64,000 nucleotides of DNA, taken from assembly GCF_001509835.1 (NCBI RefSeq), contig NZ_JXTJ01000018.1:124001-188000 (forward strand), read 5' to 3'. The notes below the pieces were generated by a model. The model made no database searches. It was given only the letters and a program-made list of their open reading frames with translations, and was not told the origin of the DNA. Numbering within the stretch: the stretch's first letter is position 1; each line of letters opens with the position of its first letter. The position numbers were made by a program, and so were the translations under genes. Below are positions 34,976 to 43,304 of this stretch, piece after piece. This DNA is from Allobosea sp. WAO. GTDB taxonomy: Bacteria; Pseudomonadota; Alphaproteobacteria; Rhizobiales; Beijerinckiaceae.

Positions 34976-35905
34976 ATGACCAGCACCACCTTGCCAGCTT
35001 CCGGCCTCGCGAACCCGGCGCAGCCACCTGCGGCGGATTCGAAGGATTTCACGCCGCGCTACTGGCTGTTCTCTTTGCCGGCGGTGCTGATCGTCGCCAG
35101 CGTGATCGTCTTCCCCTGGCTGTTCACGCTCTACATGTCGAGCCAGGACTGGAAGATCGGCGGCGGGCCGGAATTCGTCGGCCTGCAGAACTATGCCGAG
35201 CTGCTGCGCGATCCGCGCTTCATCGAGTCGATGGGGCACACCTTCTATTTCACGGTGCTCGCCGTGGTGCTGCCGATCGTCTTCGGGACCGCCGCGGCCC
35301 TGGTCTTCCATCGCGAATTCCCGTTCCGCGGACTGCTGCGCACCATCTTCGTGATGCCGATGATGGCGACGCCGGTCGCGGTGGCGCTGGTCTGGACGAT
35401 GATGTTCCATCCGCAGCTCGGCGTGCTGAACTATCTGCTCTCGCTTATCGGCATCGGCCCGCAGCCCTGGGTCTATTCGCCCAGCACCGTGATCCCGACG
35501 CTGGTCCTGGTCGAGGTCTGGCACTGGACGCCTTTGGTCATGCTGATCGTGCTCGGCGGCCTCGCCGGGCTGCCGCGGGAGCCTTACGAATCCGCGCTGA
35601 TCGACGGCGCCAATGACTGGCACATGTTCCGCCACATCACGCTGCCGCTGGTCTGGCCCTTCATCATGGTGGCGATCGTGATCCGCACCATCGATGCGCT
35701 GAAGGCGTTCGACACGATCTTCGTGATCACCCAGGGCGGCCCGGGCACGGCCTCCGAGACGTTGAACATCTTCCTCTATCTGCAGGCCTTCCAGTTCTAC
35801 AAGATCGGCTACGCCTCGGCAGTCGTGGTGATCTTCTTCGTGATCATCATCATGCTCTCGCTGCTGCTGCTCTATGCGCGCCAGAAGTCGAAGTGGAACG
35901 CGTGA
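34976..35905 (+). CDS. Sugar ABC transporter permease (MalF-like)
   Basis: A 309-residue inner-membrane protein with six hydrophobic helices. WLFSLPAVLIVASVIVFPWL opens the first, and the EAA loop EPYESALIDGANDWHMFRHI contacts the missing ATPase. FVITQGGPGTASETL is the typical post-EAA segment of family 1 sugar permeases. It overlaps the next permease gene by 1 bp (TGATG). The ribosome site is weak, so translation may depend on the upstream leader. Confidence 0.93.
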   Translation: MTSTTLPASGLANPAQPPAADSKDFTPRYWLFSLPAVLIVASVIVFPWLFTLYMSSQDWKIGGGPEFVGLQNYAELLRDPRFIESMGHTFYFTVLAVVLPIVFGTAAALVFHREFPFRGLLRTIFVMPMMATPVAVALVWTMMFHPQLGVLNYLLSLIGIGPQPWVYSPSTVIPTLVLVEVWHWTPLVMLIVLGGLAGLPREPYESALIDGANDWHMFRHITLPLVWPFIMVAIVIRTIDALKAFDTIFVITQGGPGTASETLNIFLYLQAFQFYKIGYASAVVVIFFVIIIMLSLLLLYARQKSKWNA

Positions 35906-36723
35906 TGAAGCGGCTCGCCAAGAAGCTCGGCTTCTACGCCTCGGTCTTCGTGCTGGTCTCGCCGGCGGTGCTGGTCTTCCTCTGGATGATCTCGCTCTCG
36001 CTGAAGAACGAGCTCGACAACACCGCCTTCCCGCCGGTCTTCATCCCGAACCCGCCGACGCTGGCGAACTATCTCGACGTGTTCGAGAAGAACAATTTCG
36101 CGCTCTACCTCTGGAACTCGATCCTGGTCACAGGCGGAGCCGTGCTGGTCGGCCTCCTCGTCGGCGTGCCGGCCGGCTACGGCATCGCGCGCGGCAAGGC
36201 GACCAAGTTTGCGATCCTGATCCTGATCGCAAGGATGACGCCGGCGCTGTCCTATCTGATCCCGCTCTTCCTGCTGTTCCAGATCACCGGCCTCGTCGGC
36301 ACGATCACCGCGCTGGTCATCACCCATCTCGTGATCACCATTCCGATCATCGTCTGGATCATGATCGGGTACTTCGAGAACGTTCCGATGGAGCTCGAGG
36401 ACGCCGCACGCATCGACGGCGCCACGACCTGGCAGGCCTTCCGCCATGTGGCCCTGCCACTGGCCCGGCCCGGCATCGTCGTCGGTGGTATCCTCGCCTT
36501 CATCTTCTCCTGGAACAATTTCATCTTCTCGGTGGTGCTGGGCGGCAAGGCGAGCCGGACGCTGCCCTCGGCCGTCTACAACTCGCTGACCTTCGAGCAG
36601 ATCTCCTGGGGACCTCTCGCGGCCGCCGCGCTCTTGGTGACGCTGCCGGTGCTGCTGCTGACCGTGCTCGCCCAGCGCGAGATCGTCGCCGGCCTCTCCG
36701 CCGGAGGACTCAAGGATGGCTGA
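35905..36723 (+). CDS. Sugar ABC transporter permease (MalG-like)
   Basis: A 272-residue inner-membrane protein with six helices; the EAA motif is MELEDAARIDGATTWQAFRH. SLSLKNELDNTAFPP and SWNNFIFSVVLGGKASRTLP are characteristic of the second permease of this family. ATG 35905 overlaps the stop of the first permease gene. A GTG at 35893 would add four residues. It is the last transporter component; the next gene is an aldolase after a 79-bp spacer. Confidence 0.93.
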   Translation: MKRLAKKLGFYASVFVLVSPAVLVFLWMISLSLKNELDNTAFPPVFIPNPPTLANYLDVFEKNNFALYLWNSILVTGGAVLVGLLVGVPAGYGIARGKATKFAILILIARMTPALSYLIPLFLLFQITGLVGTITALVITHLVITIPIIVWIMIGYFENVPMELEDAARIDGATTWQAFRHVALPLARPGIVVGGILAFIFSWNNFIFSVVLGGKASRTLPSAVYNSLTFEQISWGPLAAAALLVTLPVLLLTVLAQREIVAGLSAGGLKDG

Positions 36724-36763
36724 GCCGCTTGCCGCTAGACTGTCTGCGCGCTAACCTCTATCT

Positions 36764-36776
36764 AACATGTCAGTTT
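36764..36776. promoter_or_regulatory. Shared 13-bp motif, copy 2 (before the aldolase gene)
   Basis: AACATGTCAGTTT, 26 bp before the DapA-family aldolase start, matches 33346-33358 at 12 of 13 bases. The surrounding 36750-36780 is AT-rich, so this is a likely promoter/operator site allowing the aldolase-GntR segment its own transcript. Confidence 0.45.
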
Positions 36777-36802
36777 AACACGCTTTGGGAAAGACGATCT
36801 CC

Positions 36803-37699
36803 ATGGCTCTCGACACCAATCGCTTCGGCCTCTCCTGCGCCATCACCACGCCGATGCGGGAGGGCGGCGCCGTCGACCTGCCGCGGCTCGTCCATCACGC
36901 CCGCTACGTCTTGGCCAATGGCTGCGACAGCGTTACTCTGTTCGGCACCACCGGCGAGGGCGCTGCGCTCGGCGCCCCGGCCCGTACCGCGATGCTGGGC
37001 GCGCTGGTCGGTGCGGGCATCGACCCGGCCACGCAGATTTATGCCGGCATCGCCGCCTCCTCGCTGCACGAGGCGGTCGAGCAGGCACAGACGGCGCTGA
37101 ACATCGGGGCGAAGGGGCTGCTGGTCGCGCCGCCCTTCTACTTCAAGGGCGTCAGCGACGAGGGGCTCTATGCCTGGTTCTCACAGTTCTTCGAGAAGCT
37201 CGGCCCGTCGGCGCGCAACACGATCCTCTACCACATCCCCTCGGTGACGGCGGTCAACATCTCGGTTGGTCTGGTCGAGCGGCTGAAGAAGGCGTTTCCG
37301 GGCGTCGTCACCGGCGTCAAGGATTCCTCCTGCGACTACCCGACGACAGAAGCCTTCCTGAAGGCGCATGGCGAACTCGCCATCCTGGTCGGCGATGAGC
37401 GCCTCCTGGCGCGGGCGGTCAGGGCCGGGGCGCAGGGCTCGATCTGCGGCGTCGCCAATCTGGTGCCGCAGCTCTTGCGGCCGCTGGTCTATGAGGGCAT
37501 CGAGAACCCGGTCGTCAATGCGCTGGTCGACGAGATCTGCTCCTATCCGGTGTTGCCGGCGGTGAAGGCGCTGGTCGGCCATCTGCATGGCGATGCCGGC
37601 TATGGCGCGATGCGGGCGCCGCTGACGGCGCTCGACGAGGGCCAGCGCAAGCGGCTCTTCGCGGCCTTCGACCAGATCACACGCGCCAAGGCGGCGTGA
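36803..37699 (+). CDS. DapA-family aldolase (2-keto-3-deoxy sugar acid type)
   Basis: A 298-residue class I aldolase of the dihydrodipicolinate synthase/N-acetylneuraminate lyase family. FGTTGEGAALG is the substrate loop, ILYHIPSVT holds the catalytic Tyr, and VTGVKDSSCDY the Schiff-base Lys. Many relatives split 2-keto-3-deoxy sugar acids. Beside the fucose dehydrogenase, lactonase and mutarotase, 2-keto-3-deoxy-L-fuconate (to pyruvate and L-lactaldehyde) is the likely substrate, by inference. ATG 36803 with GGGAAAG upstream is preferred over TTG 36785. It is followed 10 bp later by a GntR regulator. Confidence 0.88.
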   Translation: MALDTNRFGLSCAITTPMREGGAVDLPRLVHHARYVLANGCDSVTLFGTTGEGAALGAPARTAMLGALVGAGIDPATQIYAGIAASSLHEAVEQAQTALNIGAKGLLVAPPFYFKGVSDEGLYAWFSQFFEKLGPSARNTILYHIPSVTAVNISVGLVERLKKAFPGVVTGVKDSSCDYPTTEAFLKAHGELAILVGDERLLARAVRAGAQGSICGVANLVPQLLRPLVYEGIENPVVNALVDEICSYPVLPAVKALVGHLHGDAGYGAMRAPLTALDEGQRKRLFAAFDQITRAKAA

Positions 37700-37709
37700 A
37701 AGGGATGAG

Positions 37710-38387
37710 ATGAGCCAGTCCGAGCCGGAGCGCGAAGGCGAGCCGCTGAAGCTCAGGGAGCGGGCCTATGCCAGCTTCACCGAGCGGCTGCTCGCGCGCG
37801 AGATCAAGCCGGGCCAGTTCGTCACCCAGCGCGAGCTCGTCGCGATGACGGGCTTTCCGCTCGGGGCCATCCGCGAGCTGATCCCGCGGCTGGAAGCCGA
37901 AGGGCTGATCAAGACCGTGCCGCAGCGCGGCATGCAGGTCGCGCATGTCGACCTCAACCTGATTCGCAATGCCTTCCAGTTCCGGCTCTTCCTCGAAAAG
38001 GAGGCGACGGCGGCCTATGCGCGCAATGCCAGCGACGCCGAGATCGCCGAGCAGCGCGAGCGTCACGAGGCGATCGTGCGGCGCGCCGAGGCCGGCGAAG
38101 AGGGGCAGGCGCTGATCGAGGAGGCCGAGGATGTCGACCGGCTGATGCACGAGGCGATCATCGATCACCTCGACAACGACATCGTCAGCCAGGCTTTCCG
38201 CGTCACCTGGCTGAAGATCCGGCTGATCCGGCAATACGAGACCCGCATCCACAACAGCATCATCGTGCCGGTGATGCAGGACCATCTGAAGATCATCGCG
38301 GCGATCGAAACGCGCGATCCGGAGGCGGCCGCCGCGGCGATGAGCGAGCACATCAACAACGCCCGGACCCGGGCGATGAGCTACTGA
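37710..38387 (+). CDS. GntR-family regulator (FCD/FadR subfamily)
   Basis: A 225-residue regulator. The N-terminal winged helix spans about 14-80, with FVTQRELVAMTGFPLGAIRE and LEAEGLIKTVPQRGMQV. The C-terminal all-helical FCD domain (about 88-215) carries the metal-ligand histidines (LMHEAIIDHLDN, EHINNAR). FCD regulators respond to sugar acids and other carboxylates. It is co-transcribed with the aldolase gene and precedes the TRAP transporter, so it probably controls this carbohydrate region. AACATGTCAG-Y-TT is its candidate site. Confidence 0.9.
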   Translation: MSQSEPEREGEPLKLRERAYASFTERLLAREIKPGQFVTQRELVAMTGFPLGAIRELIPRLEAEGLIKTVPQRGMQVAHVDLNLIRNAFQFRLFLEKEATAAYARNASDAEIAEQRERHEAIVRRAEAGEEGQALIEEAEDVDRLMHEAIIDHLDNDIVSQAFRVTWLKIRLIRQYETRIHNSIIVPVMQDHLKIIAAIETRDPEAAAAAMSEHINNARTRAMSY

Positions 38388-38459
38388 GACGACGAGGAAT
38401 GACAGGGCCTAAAGGATGAAGTGAGCCGGAAAACCGGCCGCGTTGGGAGGAGGACAATC

Positions 38460-39452
38460 ATGACGATGCTGACCAAGCGTGCCTTTCTCGCCGGCTCCGC
38501 CGCGGCCGGTGCCGCGATCGCGATGCCGACCGTCCTGCGGGCCCAAGCGACCGTGCTGCGCTGGGGCGAGATGCTGCCGACGACCCATCCGCAGGTGCAG
38601 ATGGTCGACCGCATCGCCAAGGAGGTGAAGGAGAAGACCTCCGGCCGCGTCGACATCCAGTCCTTCCCTGCCGGCCAGCTCGGCTCCGGCAAGGACATGA
38701 TGGAAGCGGTCGCCTCGGGCGCGCTGACCATGACGACGGACGGCGCCGCGGCGCTCGGCTCCTTCCTGCCGCAGCTCTCGGTGGTCGAGGCGCCCTATCT
38801 CTGGCGCGACCCCGCCCATATGGCGAAGGTCGCCAAGGCTCCGGTCTTTACCCAGATGAACGAGGAGCTGATCAAGAAGCGCGGCATGCGCATGGCCGCG
38901 GTGACCTATTACGGCAAGCGCCATCTCACGACCGGTTCCAAGGCGGTGAAGAGCGCCGCCGACGTCGCCGGCCTGAAACTCAGGGTGCCGCCGGTCGATA
39001 CCTTCCGCGCCATGGTCGAGGCCTGGGGCGCCAAGGCGACGCCCGTCAACTTCAACGAGCTTTACCTCGCGCTCAGCCAGGGCGCGGTCGACGGCCAGGA
39101 GAACCCGCTGCCGACGATCCACAGCGCCAAGCTGCAGGAGGTGCAGAAGCACCTGATCCTGACCGGCCACATCATCACGCCGCGGCTGATCGTCATCAAC
39201 CAGGATTTCTGGAAGGGGTTGAAGGACGCCGACCGGGCGATCCTCGAAGCCGCCATCGCCAATGGCGTCGCCTGGCAGGATGCCGAGCTTTCGAGCCAGG
39301 AGGGCAGCCTCGTCGCGACGCTGAAGGCGGCCGGGATGACCGTCACCGAGCCCGACCTCGAAAGCTTCAGCAAGCCGGTTCTGGCGAGCCTGCCGAAGCA
39401 GTTCGAGGGCAAATGGGGCAAGGGCACCTGGGACGCGCTCGCGGCGCTGTAA
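38460..39452 (+). CDS. TRAP transporter substrate-binding protein (DctP family)
   Basis: A 330-residue periplasmic binding protein. MTMLTKRAFLAGSAAAGAAI gives an export signal with an RAQA cleavage site. The family pattern GLKLRVPPVDTFRAMVEAWG, followed by PVNFNELYLALSQGAVDGQE, is DctP; the LRVP arginine binds a substrate carboxylate. ATG 38460 is preceded by GGGAGGAGG. It forms a transporter with the DctQ and DctM genes downstream. The ligand is probably an organic or sugar acid. Confidence 0.93.
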   Translation: MTMLTKRAFLAGSAAAGAAIAMPTVLRAQATVLRWGEMLPTTHPQVQMVDRIAKEVKEKTSGRVDIQSFPAGQLGSGKDMMEAVASGALTMTTDGAAALGSFLPQLSVVEAPYLWRDPAHMAKVAKAPVFTQMNEELIKKRGMRMAAVTYYGKRHLTTGSKAVKSAADVAGLKLRVPPVDTFRAMVEAWGAKATPVNFNELYLALSQGAVDGQENPLPTIHSAKLQEVQKHLILTGHIITPRLIVINQDFWKGLKDADRAILEAAIANGVAWQDAELSSQEGSLVATLKAAGMTVTEPDLESFSKPVLASLPKQFEGKWGKGTWDALAAL

Positions 39453-39465
39453 GGGTCTTTTACCC

Positions 39466-39570
39466 TGCCGTCATGGTCGGGCTCGTCCCGACCATCCACG
39501 CCTTCGCTCCGCCAATCGAGTGCGGTGCCCGAGACGTGGATGCTCGCCACAAGGGCGAGCATGACGGCGT
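39466..39570 (+). repeat. Dispersed ~100-bp palindromic repeat, family 1, copy C
   Basis: CCGTCATGGTCGGGCTCGTC opens the unit and CTCGCCACAAGGGCGAGCAT closes it. Same orientation as copy B, and again directly after a binding-protein gene (14 bp after its stop), inside a transport operon. Confidence 0.8.
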
Positions 39571-39610
39571 TACCCGGACTTTCGGATCTCTGACATCGGG
39601 GAAGCCGCGT

Positions 39611-40108
39611 TTGAAATCCCTCGTCGCCCTCACCGACCGCCTGGTCCGCGCCGCCGCCGTCGGCCTCCTGCTTTCGCTGCTCGTCGCGGTGCTGCTCGGC
39701 GTCGCCTCGCGCCAGCTCAACGCACCGCTGGCCTGGACCGACGAGCTCGCGCAATACCTCCTGGTCTGGACCGGCTTCGTCGGCTGGATCATCGCGGCGA
39801 GACGGCGCTCGCATATCCGCATCACCGTCTTCGCCGATCTCCTGCCTAAAGCGGCAGGGCGGGTGCTGGAGGTCGCGACGCAAGCCGCGATCATCCTCTT
39901 CGCGGCGATCCTGGTCCGCTATTCCTTCGGGCTGATCGAGCGGAACTGGGATGTCGAATCGATCGCGCTGCCGGTGTCGAGTGCGGCGCTCTATGTGGTG
40001 ATGCCGCTCGCCGGGCTCGCCCTGATCCTGCAGGCGCTGGCTGAGATCGGCGACGTCATCGCCGGTCGCAAGATCGAAACCGCCGAGCCGGGGACGCAGC
40101 CGCTATGA
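39611..40108 (+). CDS. TRAP transporter small permease (DctQ family)
   Basis: A 165-residue membrane protein with four hydrophobic helices. RQLNAPLAWTDELAQYLLVW followed by TGFVGWIIAARRRSHIRI is the DctQ signature. The start is TTG 39611 (LKSLVALTDRLVRAA) with GGGGAAG upstream; the frame is open upstream through the repeat, but that part is not protein-like. It overlaps DctM by 4 bp. Confidence 0.9.
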   Translation: MKSLVALTDRLVRAAAVGLLLSLLVAVLLGVASRQLNAPLAWTDELAQYLLVWTGFVGWIIAARRRSHIRITVFADLLPKAAGRVLEVATQAAIILFAAILVRYSFGLIERNWDVESIALPVSSAALYVVMPLAGLALILQALAEIGDVIAGRKIETAEPGTQPL

Positions 40109-41391
40109 GCACGCTGATGCTGCAGATCCTGCCGGTCTGGTTCGCCGCGCTGCTGCTCGGCGTGCCGCTCTTCGTCTCGATGGGGCTGGCGGCCATCGCC
40201 TTCGCCTTTCTCGGCGGCTTTCCGCTCGGCATCGTGCCACAGAAGATCGCGCAGTCCGCCAATTCCTTCCCGCTGCTGGCGGCGCCGCTCTTCATCCTAA
40301 TGGGCAACATCATGAATTCGGCGGGGATCACCGACCGGATCTTTGCCTTCGCTACGGCCTGCGTCGGCTGGCTGCGCGGCGGCCTCTGCCACGCCAACAT
40401 CCTCGCCAGCGTGATCTTCGCCGGCATGTCGGGCTCGGCCGTGGCCGATGCCGGCGGCGTCGGCACGCTCGAAATCAAGGCGATGCAGGACGAGGGCTAC
40501 GATGCCGAGACGGCCGCTGCGATCACCGCAGCCTCGGCGACGATCGGCCCGATCATCCCGCCCTCGCTGCCGATGGTGATCTATGGCGTCTCCGCCGACG
40601 TCTCGATCGGTGGGCTCTTCCTCGCCGGCGTCATCCCCGGCCTGCTGATGGCCGGCGCGCTGATGGCGATGGTGGTCTATGTCGCCAAGAAGCGCGACCT
40701 GCCGCGTCATCCATTCCCGGGAACGGCGCAGCTCTGGGTCGCCTACAAGGAGGCACACTGGGCGCTGATGACGCCGGTCATCCTGTTCGGCGGCATGATG
40801 CTGGGCATCTTCACGCCGACGGAGGCGGCGGCGGTCGCGACCGCCTATGCGATCGTGCTCGGCCTCTTCGTCTATCGCAGCTTCTCGCTGAACGATCTGC
40901 CGGAACTCGTCGTGCAAACGGTCGAGACGACCGGCGTCGTGCTCGCGCTGGTGATGACGGCAGCGGCGCTCGGCTGGTGCCTGTCGATCTCGCGCATTCC
41001 GCAGACGGTCGGGCCGATGATCGTCGATCTCGCCGGCAATCCGCTGGTCTTCCTGCTGATCGTCAATCTGTTGCTGCTCTTCGTCGGCTGCTTCATGGAA
41101 GCGCTGGCGGCGATGCTGATTCTGATCCCGATCCTGGTGCCGGCGGCAGCGCAGTTCGGCATCGACCCCATCCAGTTCGGCCTGATCTTCGTGCTCAACC
41201 TGATGATCGGCACGATCACGCCGCCGGTCGGGGTCGTACTCTTCGTCACCTCGAAGATCGCCAAGATCTCGTTCGAGGCGATGTCGCGGGCGATCGTGCC
41301 CTGGCTGCTTCCCCTGCTTGCCGTGCTCACCGCGATCACGCTCTGGCCGCCGCTCACGACCTGGCTGCCCAATCTCGTCCTGGGCAGGTGA
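40105..41391 (+). CDS. TRAP transporter large permease (DctM family)
   Basis: A 428-residue integral membrane protein with about twelve helices. ILMGNIMNSAGITDRIFAFA, GMSGSAVADAGGVGTLEIKAM and ATIGPIIPPSLPMVIYGVSA are DctM hallmarks. It catalyses the sodium-coupled transport step. It completes the TRAP system (DctP, DctQ, DctM) encoded in order. Confidence 0.95.
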   Translation: MSTLMLQILPVWFAALLLGVPLFVSMGLAAIAFAFLGGFPLGIVPQKIAQSANSFPLLAAPLFILMGNIMNSAGITDRIFAFATACVGWLRGGLCHANILASVIFAGMSGSAVADAGGVGTLEIKAMQDEGYDAETAAAITAASATIGPIIPPSLPMVIYGVSADVSIGGLFLAGVIPGLLMAGALMAMVVYVAKKRDLPRHPFPGTAQLWVAYKEAHWALMTPVILFGGMMLGIFTPTEAAAVATAYAIVLGLFVYRSFSLNDLPELVVQTVETTGVVLALVMTAAALGWCLSISRIPQTVGPMIVDLAGNPLVFLLIVNLLLLFVGCFMEALAAMLILIPILVPAAAQFGIDPIQFGLIFVLNLMIGTITPPVGVVLFVTSKIAKISFEAMSRAIVPWLLPLLAVLTAITLWPPLTTWLPNLVLGR

Positions 41392-41514
41392 ACGAACCGT
41401 GGTGCCCGGCTCCAGCCGGGCGCCTGCGCACTTGCGGCGCCCTGAAAGATCGATTCTTCTCAAGGTCATCGCAGCGCCACCCAGAGGGCGCCAGGGGAGA
41501 GTGGGAGGAAGGGC

Positions 41515-43218
41515 TTGCAGTTGCAGGAAGCCGCCTATCTGGCTGGGTTGCACGCGCTCTGGGACAAGGCCTGGCCGCCCGAGTTGCCGCGAAAGCCGCA
41601 TTATCCGCTGGGCGAGATCGCGATCAGCGAGCATCTCAGGGAATGGGCGCGGCGCCAGCCGGAAAAGCCCGCCTGCATCTTCTACGGCCGGGAGATCAGC
41701 TATGCCGAGCTTGACCGGCTGAGCGACCGTTTCGCCGCGCTGCTCGACGAGCATGGCGTGCGCCGCGGCGATCGGATCGCGGTCTTCCTGCCGAACTGCC
41801 CGCAATTCATGATCGCCTTTTTCGGCATCCTGAAGCTCGGATGCGTGCATGTGCCGGTGAACCCGCTCTTCCGCGAGGCCGAACTTGCCTATGAGCTCAA
41901 CGATACCGCGGCCGAAGTCGTCATCTGCCTGGACGCGCTGCTGCCGGTGCTGCGCAAGGTCCGCGGCGAAACCTCGGTGAAGACGGTCTTCGTCACCGGC
42001 TTTGCCGATTTCATGCCGGCCGAGCCGAGCTTTCCGGCGCCTGCCGCCGTGCTGCAGTCGCGCCTCCCGGCCGGCGAAGGCGAGATCGAGCTGATGCCGG
42101 CACTGGATGCCTGCCGCGGCGAGGTGCCGGAAATCGTCCCCGATCTCGATGCGGTCGCGGCGCTGAACTATACCGGCGGCACCACCGGCATGCCGAAAGG
42201 CTGCGTCCATACGCAAGCCGACATGCTCTACACGGCTGGCACCTCGCTCGCGACCAGCTTCGCGCTGACGCCGGACGATGTCGTCGTCAATTTCGTGCCG
42301 ATCTTCTGGATCGCCGGCGAGGATACCGGCCTGCTCTTCCCGATCGTCGCGGGGGCGACCGTCGTGCTGATGGCGCGCTGGGACCCGGTCGGCTTCATGG
42401 CGGCGGTCGAGCGCTACCAAGCGAGCTTTTCCTATCTGCTCGTCGACAACACGGTCGAGGTGCTCGAGCACGAGCGTATGCGTGATTTCGACCTCTCGTC
42501 GCTGAAGCGGGTGCGGGTCTCGTCCTTCGTCAAGAAGCTCAACCCGGAGTTCCGCCGGCGCTGGCGCGAGCTGACCGGCGGCATCATGGTCGAGGCCGCC
42601 TGGGGCATGACCGAGACGCACACCATGGATTCGTTCAGCGTCGGCATGCAGCAGGACGATTTCGACCTTTTGTCGCAGCCGGTGTTCGTCGGCCTGCCGC
42701 AGGCCGGGACCGAGTTCAAGATCTGCGATTTCGAGACCGGCGCGCTGAAGCCGCTCGGCGAGGAAGGCGAAATCTGCATGCGCTCGCCCTCGCTGATGAA
42801 GGGCTACTGGAACAAGCCGGAGGCGACCGCCGAGGCTATCCGCGGCGGCTTCCTGCACACCGGCGATATCGGCGTGATCGACACCGAGGGCTATCTCCAC
42901 TTCCTCGGCCGGCGCAAGGAGATGCTCAAGGTCAAGGGCATGAGCGTCTTCCCGGCCGAGATCGAGGCGCTGCTCGGCCAGCATCCGGCGATCGCAGGTT
43001 CGGGCGTGATCGGCCGCGAGGATGCCGAGCGCGGCCAGGTGCCGGTCGCCTATATCTGCCTCAACCCCGCGGCGTCCGAGCAGCCGGACGAGGCTGCGCT
43101 CATCGCCTGGTGCAAGGCGCGGATGGCAGCCTACAAGGTGCCGGAAATCCGCATCGTCCCGGCTCTGCCGATGACTGCGACCGGCAAGGTCAAGAAGGAG
43201 GAACTGCGCACGCTGTGA
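41515..43218 (+). CDS. AMP-dependent acyl-CoA synthetase/ligase
   Basis: A 567-residue ANL-superfamily enzyme. The P-loop is LNYTGGTTGMPKGCVH (about 218-233), the adenylate motif EAAWGMTETH, then GGFLHTGDIGVIDTEGYLHF and the C-terminal hinge GRRKEMLKVKGMSVFP. The catalytic Lys is in MTATGKVKKEELR. All residues for acid activation to acyl-AMP and CoA thioester are present; the acid is unknown. The start is TTG 41515 with GGGAGGAAGG upstream. It follows the TRAP operon by 123 bp and may activate the imported acid. Confidence 0.9.
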   Translation: MQLQEAAYLAGLHALWDKAWPPELPRKPHYPLGEIAISEHLREWARRQPEKPACIFYGREISYAELDRLSDRFAALLDEHGVRRGDRIAVFLPNCPQFMIAFFGILKLGCVHVPVNPLFREAELAYELNDTAAEVVICLDALLPVLRKVRGETSVKTVFVTGFADFMPAEPSFPAPAAVLQSRLPAGEGEIELMPALDACRGEVPEIVPDLDAVAALNYTGGTTGMPKGCVHTQADMLYTAGTSLATSFALTPDDVVVNFVPIFWIAGEDTGLLFPIVAGATVVLMARWDPVGFMAAVERYQASFSYLLVDNTVEVLEHERMRDFDLSSLKRVRVSSFVKKLNPEFRRRWRELTGGIMVEAAWGMTETHTMDSFSVGMQQDDFDLLSQPVFVGLPQAGTEFKICDFETGALKPLGEEGEICMRSPSLMKGYWNKPEATAEAIRGGFLHTGDIGVIDTEGYLHFLGRRKEMLKVKGMSVFPAEIEALLGQHPAIAGSGVIGREDAERGQVPVAYICLNPAASEQPDEAALIAWCKARMAAYKVPEIRIVPALPMTATGKVKKEELRTL

Positions 43219-43304
43219 ATGCGTGGCAGCCCTTCGCCGACGGCCGATGACCACGGCCGGCGGCCATGCCACCTTGGCCGCGAGACCGTCCGGAGAGACC
43301 GAGC

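Noticed and set aside
40297-43272. A 991-codon open frame on the minus strand, opposite the TRAP permease and acyl-CoA ligase genes
   Set aside because: It mirrors the codon pattern of two clear genes on the other strand, is Arg/Asp/His/Gly-rich without any domain, and spans their intergenic gap.
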